From the NCBI GenBank assembly GCA_041859875.1, contig JBFLFY010000039.1:1-12345 (forward strand): a DNA stretch of 12,345 bases, written 5' to 3'. The translations under genes were made by a program, and so were the position numbers. This stretch comes from Thermocaproicibacter sp041859875 (GTDB lineage Bacteria; Bacillota; Clostridia; Oscillospirales; Acutalibacteraceae). This document shows, piece after piece, positions 7,083 through 12,345 of the stretch (position 1 is its first letter; each line of letters opens with the position of its first letter). Under the pieces are notes generated by a model that worked only from the letters and a program-made list of their open reading frames with translations, made no database searches and was not told where the DNA came from.

Positions 7083-7109
7083 ATGGTTTATAGAGCGGCG
7101 TTCTACTAA
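7083..7109 (+). CDS. Possible 8-codon leader ORF
   Basis: ATG (7083) to TAA (7107-7109) encodes MVYRAAFY. A textbook ribosome binding site AAGGAGG (7066-7072) lies 10 nt before it, and the stop falls just before the ribosome binding site of the TetR gene. The site lies between the -35 and -10 boxes, so transcripts from the mapped promoter would not carry it; translation would need a start further upstream. It may be chance, since most of it overlaps the operator repeat. Confidence 0.2.
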   Translation: MVYRAAFY

Positions 7110-7110
7110 A
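7087..7110 (+). promoter_or_regulatory. Second, imperfect operator copy
   Basis: TTTATAGA (7087-7094), a 7-bp centre, then TCTACTAAA (7102-7110), which is the mirror arm with one extra base. TTTATAGAGC is identical to the reverse strand of operator 1 (7042-7051), and TTCTA recurs on the other side. The centre is about 58 bp from that of operator 1, on the predicted transcription start. Confidence 0.55.
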
Positions 7111-7124
7111 AAGGAGGCTTTCCG

Positions 7125-7757
7125 ATGGGACGAAAAAGGCAGGACCCAACAAAACGGAAAAATGAGTTTATTAAAACAGCAACACAGCTATTCCTTACTA
7201 AGGGATATGACAACACATCTTTAAATGAGATTCTTTCGGCGATGGGAAAAACATCCCCCCTTTCACCAAGTGTGTTTTACTATTACTTCAAATCAAAAGA
7301 TGAACTGCTGGATGCCTGCCTAAACACTTATGTGGAGTGTTATGCGGAAGATGTTATTTCGTTGATTGACGACGCCTCGCTTAATCTTTCAGCAAAAATT
7401 CAAGGAATAACTACTCGTGTGCAAAGTGCTATGCAGGATTTCCATCAGATGTTCATGGAATCAGAAAACTATTACGCGGCTTCTTTCCATCAGTTGATTC
7501 TTGATCGGTTCTTTACAAAAATCAAACCTCATGCTGTGGAAGTAATTTCTGACGGACTGGAAGACGGGCAAATCCCGCTGACGAATCTTGCAAAACAGGC
7601 CGGTCCGCAGTTGCTCACGGAGCTGATTTGCAGCGGAATCATCGAATTGTTTCGAGGAAAATCTACGCTGGAGGAAAATCCAAGACTTATTCCTGTCTTT
7701 ATCACACAGATTCTTGGGCTTCCGCCTTTGGAAATACAGGATTTTGAAAAAACATAA
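7125..7757 (+). CDS. TetR-family transcriptional repressor
   Basis: 210-residue one-component regulator. An N-terminal helix-turn-helix (about 13-60) has the family pattern: IKTATQLFLTKGYDNTSLNEIL, then the recognition helix around SPSVFYYYF, followed by KSKDELL. The stretch between the two helices (GKTSPLSPS) is two or three residues longer than the usual GVSKGTLY. The C-terminal all-helical ligand and dimer domain (about 65-205) has no residues that identify its inducer. The ATG follows AAGGAGG (7111-7117) by 7 nt. It is the first gene of an operon with the ABC ATPase (43 nt downstream) and permease, so it most likely represses its own operon and is released by a compound the exporter handles. 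Confidence 0.9.
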   Translation: MGRKRQDPTKRKNEFIKTATQLFLTKGYDNTSLNEILSAMGKTSPLSPSVFYYYFKSKDELLDACLNTYVECYAEDVISLIDDASLNLSAKIQGITTRVQSAMQDFHQMFMESENYYAASFHQLILDRFFTKIKPHAVEVISDGLEDGQIPLTNLAKQAGPQLLTELICSGIIELFRGKSTLEENPRLIPVFITQILGLPPLEIQDFEKT

Positions 7758-7800
7758 AAACCTTTTTATCATGAAAAATTCGCAGCAAAGGAGATACTCC

Positions 7801-8502
7801 ATGAGCTTAATTCAATTCAATCATGTTACGCGCACTTACCGGACTGGGGAAGAAGACATTAAAGCACTTGATGGCGTAAGTTTTCAGGTAGAAGAAGGGC
7901 AGTTTACCGTTATTCTTGGACCATCCGGTTCCGGCAAAAGCACAACGCTTAATCTTCTCGGCGGCATGGACAAAGCAACATCGGGTGAAATTACAGTCGG
8001 CAAAAAGATAATTACCTCTTTTGGCGATGACCAGTTGACCGTTTACCGCCGCCACAATGTCGGTTTCGTCTTTCAGTTCTACAACCTCATACCAAACCTC
8101 ACAGCCTTTGAAAACGTCGATCTTGCCTGCCGCCTTGGCAAAAGCCCGCTTTCCGCAAAAGAATCCCTGCAGGCCGTCGGGTTGGAAAAACGGATGAACA
8201 ATTTTCCCTCAGAGCTTTCCGGAGGAGAACAGCAGCGGGTTTCCATTGCTCGTGCACTTTGCAAGAAACCACAGTTGCTTCTCTGTGATGAGCCAACTGG
8301 CGCCTTGGACAGTGAAACAGGAAAAAAGATTCTAAACCTGCTGCAGAAAATGTCTCGGCAATACCGCAATGCCGTAGTTGTCGTGACTCATAACGCAGCT
8401 ATCGCGCCGGCAGCCGACCGGGTAATCCGCCTTAAGGATGGGCATATTCAGGCGGTGGATGACAACGCTTCCCCCACGCCGATGGAGGAGGTCGTCTGGT
8501 AA
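7801..8502 (+). CDS. ABC transporter ATP-binding protein, MacB/LolD type
   Basis: 233-residue ATPase subunit that drives the FtsX-type permease encoded next. All motifs are intact: Walker A GPSGSGKST (40-48, Lys46), Q-loop FVFQF (Gln92), signature LSGGEQQR (139-146), Walker B LLLCDEPTGALD (Asp163, Glu164) and the switch histidine VTHN (His197). The DEPTGALD form and the FYNLIPNLTAFENV stretch mark the MacB/LolD/FtsE group of mechanotransmitters or exporters. The start is set at 7801 because AAAGGAG (7787-7793) is 7 nt ahead; in-frame codons further upstream overlap the TetR gene. The stop TAA shares one base with the ATG of the permease (TAATG), which implies coupled translation. Confidence 0.95.
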   Translation: MSLIQFNHVTRTYRTGEEDIKALDGVSFQVEEGQFTVILGPSGSGKSTTLNLLGGMDKATSGEITVGKKIITSFGDDQLTVYRRHNVGFVFQFYNLIPNLTAFENVDLACRLGKSPLSAKESLQAVGLEKRMNNFPSELSGGEQQRVSIARALCKKPQLLLCDEPTGALDSETGKKILNLLQKMSRQYRNAVVVVTHNAAIAPAADRVIRLKDGHIQAVDDNASPTPMEEVVW

Positions 8503-11500
8503 TGAAATATCTTTTTGTAAAAATGCGCCGCGACCTTGCCGAGATGTGGACGCAATTTCTTTCCGTCTTTTTAATGGCATTTCTGGGAATTTTGATTTAC
8601 GTTGGGATGGAAGGCACCTGGTTTGGCATGGAAACCGAACTGAATGGCTACTTTGCCAAAACCAATCTTGCTTCCGCATGGATTTACGGCAACGGGATGA
8701 CAGGCAGCGACCTACAAAAAATCAAAAACATCAACGGCGTAACAGATGCAGCCCTTTCCGGCCTTGTTTCCGCCAAAGTAAAACTTTCGGGACAGTCCAG
8801 CACCAAAGAGCCGGATTTAAGACTTAATTTTGACACAGCCGGAAAAATTTCAAAACCGCTCACCGTCTCTGGCGCAGATTTTTCGCAGAATGGGTCCGGC
8901 ATCTGGCTGGACGACGCTTTTGCAAAAGCAAACGGTTTGAAGACCGGGGACAGCTTGACTCTTTCGATTGGTGACGTACAGCAAACGCTTAAAATCCGTG
9001 GGCTGGTCATGAGCTCGGAATACACCTACTATACCGGTTCCGGTTCCGACACTATGCCAAACCACAAACAGCATGGCTTTGCATTTATTGGCCTGCCTAC
9101 AGCCGAAAATATCATGGATGAAACAGTCGCCTTCAAAATGCAGAAAGATGTGCTTCCACAGCTTGCAAATCAAATAAACGGTGCCTATGATACCGCCCGG
9201 GAAAAAGCAGACACCACAGCCGAACAACTATTTACAGAATCGGTTAATAAGCAGAAACAGGCCGCTTACTCCAGGGCGAAAGCACAGGCGGATGCTTTCG
9301 CTGAACAGGCATTTACAAAAAGTGTAAGCAAGAAGAAAGAAACCGCCGAAAAACAGGCAGTCTTTCAGGCAGATGCTTTAGCCGTGCAGGCAGTCAACCG
9401 GGAATTTCAGATGAAAGCTCCTGCTATGACTGATTTCTCCTTTCTACCTCAATATCAGCAGGCTCTTTCAAGTGCCAAAAGGGAAGCAGAAGCCCAGGCG
9501 AAAGCGGAAGTGGAAAAACAGTTTGCAGCACTGCAGCCGCAGCTTGAAAAGCAGCTTTTAACTGCCAAAGCACAGGCTGAAACGAAGGCAAAATCCACAG
9601 TAGACCGGCAGTTTTCGCTGCAGCGAATGCAGCTTGCCAAGCAATCTGCAGCGGTGAAGACACAGGCAGAAAGCACTGCGAAAGAAAAAGCTACTAGGGC
9701 AATTCTAAAAAAATATCACTTGACTACGCAGCAATTCGATGCCATTCAGAGCCTAGTGGCCTTGCCAAAAATTCAGTCAATGGACAGCACCAGGCAAACC
9801 GATACAGCAAAGCAGTTTATCACACTGCTTAAGAAGTTACCTGATTCCATGCTCGCTCAAAGCGTCGGCGGCTTTTCACTTGCCACTTTAAAACAAACAC
9901 CCGCTGACTACAATATGGTTCGCATTCGCACAGATGGAAATGCCGATACAAAAATGATTGAGCAGAAATCGCAGGACATTCTGGGAAGCCGGTACGTTGG
10001 ATTTGCTGACAGGAACAGTATGACTTCCGCTCATGCTATTGTTCAGAAAACTTCGCAGATTAAAAAATTGTCGCTCATGTTTTCTCTCCTGTTTTTTCTG
10101 CTGGCACTTTTAACCATGCAGACAACGATGGCACGTCTGGTGGATACTCAGCGCATTCAGATTGGGACCATGAAGGCACTCGGCATAAAAGACTGGCAAA
10201 TTCGGGGACATTATGCTCTCTATGGCGTTACAGTCGGGCTGCTCGGTGGGCTACTCGGAATCATCATTGCGCCGGTTACGATTTCTCCTACTCTGCTGCG
10301 GGCACAGGCCACGCAATATTCTCTGCCGGAATGGCCTGTGCGCCTTACTCCCATCTCCTATATGATGGTTGGGGCCGTAGCTCTTTGTTGTATGCTTGCG
10401 ACGCTGCTTGCCTGCCGAAAAGGGCTTACTGCAATGCCTGCAGAAACAATGCGGGGAACAGCCCCAAAGGCAGGACGGCAGATCGTTCTTGAAAAGATGC
10501 CTCATCTGTGGAAAAGGATTTCCTTCGGCTGGAAATGGACTTTCCGCGATATTGCCCGCAACAAAGTTCGCTCTTTCATGGGCATAATCGGCGTACTTGG
10601 CTGCATGATGCTTCTCATAGCGGGTTTTGGTATGCAATATACATGCAACACCTTGCCGGATACCATTTACGGACAGCAATACACATACCAGACGAAAATT
10701 CTTTTAACTTCTACGGCAACAAAAGATAATCGAAATGCACTTTACAAAACATACGGAAACGGTCAATGGGTTCAGGAAACATCCGTTGAATACAAAGACC
10801 TGCCAAATGAAACAGAAACGCTGACGGTTGCGGGAAACGGAAATTTTATTCATCTTAAAAATGCAGAAGGTTCCGCGCAAAAGCTGCCTGAAAGCGGCAT
10901 TTTAGTAACCCAGAGAGCAGCAAAACTACTGAAGCTTCAAAAAGGCAGCAAGATTTCGTTCCGCGCCGCTGGCGAAAAGGATTACACCACCGCCACGGTG
11001 TCAGACATTGTTGTAACGCCGGCGCCACAAGGAATTTATATTTCAGAAAGTGGGTGGAAAAAACTAAACAAAACGTTTACACCGACTTCCCTGTTAGCAG
11101 GAAGTACAGACAAGAACAGCAGTGTAAGCAGCCTTTCGTATGTGCAGGAGGTAACAACTCTTCCAAATCAGCATACCAGTATGAACAACAACTTTCAGCC
11201 ACTGAACTTTATTTTTCTTCTTCTAAAAATGGCCGCCATTCTGCTCGATGTGGTAATTTTATACAATCTTGGTATTCTGAGTTTCACCGAACGCGTAAGA
11301 GAATATGCCACACTTAAAGTTCTTGGATTCTATCAAAAGGAAATCCGCTCTCTTGCCTTGCGCGAAAACCTTGTAACTTCCATCATTGGCTGGCTAATTG
11401 GCATTCCTGCCGGACTGCTGTTTCTAAACGTATATGTCGCTGTTTTATCAACCTCCAGCGTAAGCATGACGCCGCATCTCAATTTTTTGGATTTTTTGCT

Positions 11501-11603
11501 GGCTACAGTGATTACGGTTGGCTGCTCGATTTGCGTGAACTTGTTTCTTAGCCACAAAGTTCGGAAAATTGATATGGTTGGCGCACTCAAATCGGTTGAA
11601 TAG
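8502..11603 (+). CDS. Large FtsX-type ABC permease with repeat-built coiled-coil ectodomain
   Basis: 1033-residue permease, partner of the preceding ATPase. Two FtsX-like modules are visible. Module 1 has a membrane segment at about 17-36 and three at about 522-543, 571-594 and 618-638. Module 2 has one at about 691-711 and three at about 902-927, 956-981 and 995-1017. Each has the typical coupling stretch (TMKALGIKDWQIRGHY at 556-571; LKVLGFYQKEIRSLAL at 938-953). The first outer domain (37-521) is very large. After a globular part (about 40-215) comes an Ala/Gln/Lys/Glu-rich helical segment (230-405) of two repeat families, interrupted by a Pro-containing break at 303-317. The second outer domain (712-900) is an ordinary small one. 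The start follows GGAGGAGG (8484-8491). Transported molecule unknown; export of a lipid, peptide or drug is most likely. Confidence 0.92.
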   Translation: MKYLFVKMRRDLAEMWTQFLSVFLMAFLGILIYVGMEGTWFGMETELNGYFAKTNLASAWIYGNGMTGSDLQKIKNINGVTDAALSGLVSAKVKLSGQSSTKEPDLRLNFDTAGKISKPLTVSGADFSQNGSGIWLDDAFAKANGLKTGDSLTLSIGDVQQTLKIRGLVMSSEYTYYTGSGSDTMPNHKQHGFAFIGLPTAENIMDETVAFKMQKDVLPQLANQINGAYDTAREKADTTAEQLFTESVNKQKQAAYSRAKAQADAFAEQAFTKSVSKKKETAEKQAVFQADALAVQAVNREFQMKAPAMTDFSFLPQYQQALSSAKREAEAQAKAEVEKQFAALQPQLEKQLLTAKAQAETKAKSTVDRQFSLQRMQLAKQSAAVKTQAESTAKEKATRAILKKYHLTTQQFDAIQSLVALPKIQSMDSTRQTDTAKQFITLLKKLPDSMLAQSVGGFSLATLKQTPADYNMVRIRTDGNADTKMIEQKSQDILGSRYVGFADRNSMTSAHAIVQKTSQIKKLSLMFSLLFFLLALLTMQTTMARLVDTQRIQIGTMKALGIKDWQIRGHYALYGVTVGLLGGLLGIIIAPVTISPTLLRAQATQYSLPEWPVRLTPISYMMVGAVALCCMLATLLACRKGLTAMPAETMRGTAPKAGRQIVLEKMPHLWKRISFGWKWTFRDIARNKVRSFMGIIGVLGCMMLLIAGFGMQYTCNTLPDTIYGQQYTYQTKILLTSTATKDNRNALYKTYGNGQWVQETSVEYKDLPNETETLTVAGNGNFIHLKNAEGSAQKLPESGILVTQRAAKLLKLQKGSKISFRAAGEKDYTTATVSDIVVTPAPQGIYISESGWKKLNKTFTPTSLLAGSTDKNSSVSSLSYVQEVTTLPNQHTSMNNNFQPLNFIFLLLKMAAILLDVVILYNLGILSFTERVREYATLKVLGFYQKEIRSLALRENLVTSIIGWLIGIPAGLLFLNVYVAVLSTSSVSMTPHLNFLDFLLATVITVGCSICVNLFLSHKVRKIDMVGALKSVE
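9219..9380 (+). repeat. Two tandem 27-codon repeats in the permease
   Basis: Residues 240-266 and 267-293 align without gaps, 15 of 27 identical (AEQxFTxSVxKxK... to QADA), and a third partial unit begins at 294. DNA identity is clearly lower, so the duplication is old and kept as protein. It lies in the outer coiled-coil segment. Confidence 0.8.
9486..9665 (+). repeat. Two tandem 30-codon repeats in the permease
   Basis: Residues 329-358 and 359-388 align without gaps, 13 of 30 identical (AExxAKxxVxxQF pattern, ending KxQ), with a shortened third unit at 389-402 (AESTAKEKATRAIL). This family differs from the 27-residue one and forms the second half of the helical segment. Confidence 0.75.
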
Positions 11604-11690
11604 CTTTTTATCCATAAGCCACTATACTTTTCGATTGATTGAATATTATGGCAAAATTTTTAACGCTGTAAATATTCTAGTATTATCAGG

Positions 11691-11737
11691 AAAAACACAA
11701 ATAGGACTTCTTTTCAGCAGTCCTACTTGTGTTTTTT
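11691..11737 (+). terminator. Terminator of the TetR-ABC operon
   Basis: AAAAACACAA (11691-11700) pairs with TTGTGTTTTT (11727-11736), and AGGACT (11703-11708) with AGTCCT (11719-11724). A T-run follows. It lies about 90 nt beyond the permease stop and shares a 17-bp core with the terminator of tRNA-Asn. Confidence 0.88.
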
Positions 11738-11863
11738 ATTTACACTCGCTTTGCAGGCCTATCTGAAAACATGCAAGCGATACATATTCTTAGCACCCTA
11801 TTTCAATCCAAAACATAAAGCAGCATCTAATCTGGCACTTCATTTGAACACATGAGCACCGCA

Positions 11864-11907
11864 GCTCCTCGTGTTGGGCTCGCCCTGCGGGCCGCGGGCT
11901 AAAGACG
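11864..11907 (-). pseudogene. Probable tRNA-Asn remnant
   Basis: A 19-bp stretch, GCTCCTCGTGTTGGGCTCG (11864-11882), is identical to 12095-12113, the 3' end of the intact tRNA-Asn (discriminator, acceptor and T-arm). It is followed in the same order by CCCTGCGG (also at 12123-12130), GCCGC (12137-12141) and GGGCTAAAGACG, which resembles the 5' acceptor side (12156-12168). The copy lacks the T-loop second half, anticodon and most of the D-arm, so it cannot fold as a tRNA. Confidence 0.55.
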
Positions 11908-11924
11908 TGTCACCGACACGTCTT
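11902..11924. repeat. Perfect inverted repeat, 10-bp arms
   Basis: AAGACGTGTC and GACACGTCTT around a 3-base ACC loop. It would form a very stable hairpin on either strand. T-runs after it are too short for a convincing terminator. Confidence 0.7.
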
Positions 11925-11927
11925 CTT

Positions 11928-11963
11928 AACGCCCTGTTCTCGCCCAACGCCCTGTTCTCGCCC
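11928..11963. repeat. 18-bp direct repeat, two exact copies
   Basis: AACGCCCTGTTCTCGCCC occurs at 11928-11945 and again immediately at 11946-11963 with no mismatch, which suggests recent slippage. The sequence is C-rich compared with its surroundings. Confidence 0.9.
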
Positions 11964-12059
11964 AAAATAGAACACGATGATTTTCCCCTGGGCTCAAACC
12001 TACAACGCGCTTCCGGTCAGAAACTGGGAAACACAAACCAGCCAGCTTTTGGCATACGC

Positions 12060-12090
12060 AAAAAAGGACCGCTTTTCAGCAGTCCTACCT
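12060..12090 (-). terminator. Terminator of the rRNA/tRNA-Asn transcript
   Basis: Minus strand: GGACTGCT pairs with AGCGGTCC (one G-T pair) around a GAAA tetraloop, followed by U6. It begins 7 nt after the CCA end of tRNA-Asn and ends the operon coming from the right. Confidence 0.88.
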
Positions 12091-12092
12091 TT

Positions 12093-12168
12093 TGGCTCCT
12101 CGTGTTGGGCTCGAACCAACGACCCTGCGGTTAACAGCCGCATGCTCTACCAGCTGAGCTAACGAGGA
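12093..12168 (-). tRNA. tRNA-Asn (anticodon GTT)
   Basis: 76-nt cloverleaf with CCA encoded. Acceptor TCCTCGT pairs with ACGAGGA, discriminator G. D-arm is GCTC/GAGC. Anticodon stem is TGCGG/CCGCA with loop CTGTTAA, reading GTT. T-arm is GTTGG/CCAAC with loop TTCGAGC. It lies 8 nt after the 5S rRNA on the same strand, so it is part of the rRNA operon transcript. Confidence 0.97.
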
Positions 12169-12176
12169 ATATTGAT

Positions 12177-12291
<115 letters not shown>

Positions 12292-12345
12292 TATAAATCT
12301 ATGATATTATATAACTTGCTAACTTCGTCCTATTTGGTGACCCGT

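Larger units (their letters stand above)
11738..12059. other. Gene-free, repeat-rich spacer
   Basis: No coding sequence is supported here: the open frames have no ribosome binding site and one merely reads through the antisense of tRNA-Asn. It holds a partial tRNA-Asn copy (11864-11907), a perfect 10-bp-arm hairpin (11902-11924) and an 18-bp tandem duplication (11928-11963). The stretches 11738-11863 and 11964-12059 show nothing I can name. No integrase or transposase is present. Confidence 0.6.

Noticed and set aside
7714..7800. Extended N-terminus for the ABC ATPase
   Set aside because: It would overlap the TetR gene and add 29 residues not seen in the family; the ATG at 7801 has the ribosome binding site.
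9219..9665. CRISPR-like or satellite repeat array
   Set aside because: The periodicity is in the protein (27 and 30 residues) within an open reading frame; the DNA copies are diverged and there are no spacers.
11991..12010. GGGCTCAAACCTAC resembling a second tRNA T-arm
   Set aside because: The loop sequence is similar to the tRNA-Asn T-arm but the flanking bases cannot form the T stem, and no other tRNA parts adjoin it.
11738..12092. Integrated mobile element at tRNA-Asn
   Set aside because: The copies of the tRNA end are only 231 bp apart with no integrase or other gene between them, so no element is present now.
11871..12134. 87-codon frame in the spacer next to tRNA-Asn
   Set aside because: Its C-terminus is the antisense translation of tRNA-Asn and its middle is the 18-bp duplication; no ribosome binding site.
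12299..12320. TATAAT on the minus strand before 5S rRNA as a separate 5S promoter
   Set aside because: No -35 box lies at the right distance and the start would be almost at the 5S 5' end; A/T-rich rRNA spacer explains it.

Overview
The window looks like chromosomal DNA from a Gram-positive anaerobe of the class Clostridia, probably near the Oscillospirales/Ruminococcaceae; the family is a guess. The reasons are the rplS-lepB order, purine-rich AGGAGG-type ribosome binding sites, housekeeping -35/-10 promoters, CCA ends encoded in the tRNA genes, intrinsic hairpin/U-tract terminators, an alcohol dehydrogenase very like the clostridial butanol dehydrogenases, and two lipoprotein signal peptides.

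Layout, left to right. (1) 1-1020, minus strand: the end of a ribosomal/secretion block, with rplS (L19) behind a structured leader, a strong terminator, then a signal peptidase I gene cut by the left edge. (2) 1078-1251, plus strand: a single tRNA-Trp gene with a perfect consensus promoter and its own terminator, divergent from rplS. (3) 1283-4152, minus strand: a secreted GH3 beta-glucosidase lipoprotein and a small nitroreductase, each apparently with its own promoter and palindromic operator candidate. (4) 4343-6979, plus strand: an NADPH-type iron-dependent butanol/aldehyde dehydrogenase and a secreted SxxK serine hydrolase lipoprotein, closed by a strong terminator. (5) 7025-11737, plus strand: an operon of a TetR-family repressor, an ABC ATPase and a very large FtsX-type permease, with two related inverted repeats around the promoter and a terminator at the end. 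(6) 11739-12345: a repeat-rich gene-free stretch holding a partial copy of tRNA-Asn, then on the minus strand a terminator, tRNA-Asn and 5S rRNA, which are the tail of an rRNA operon entering from the right edge.

How it works together. Most of the window is core metabolism and translation. The part closest to a distinct system is region 5. A TetR repressor probably controls its own operon through paired operators and so controls a two-subunit ABC exporter. The permease carries a long extracytoplasmic alpha-helical segment made of two families of tandem repeats (27 and 30 residues). This may be a helical hairpin that stands in for a separate membrane-fusion adaptor; that is inference. Nothing in the window looks like a defence island, CRISPR array, transposon or prophage.
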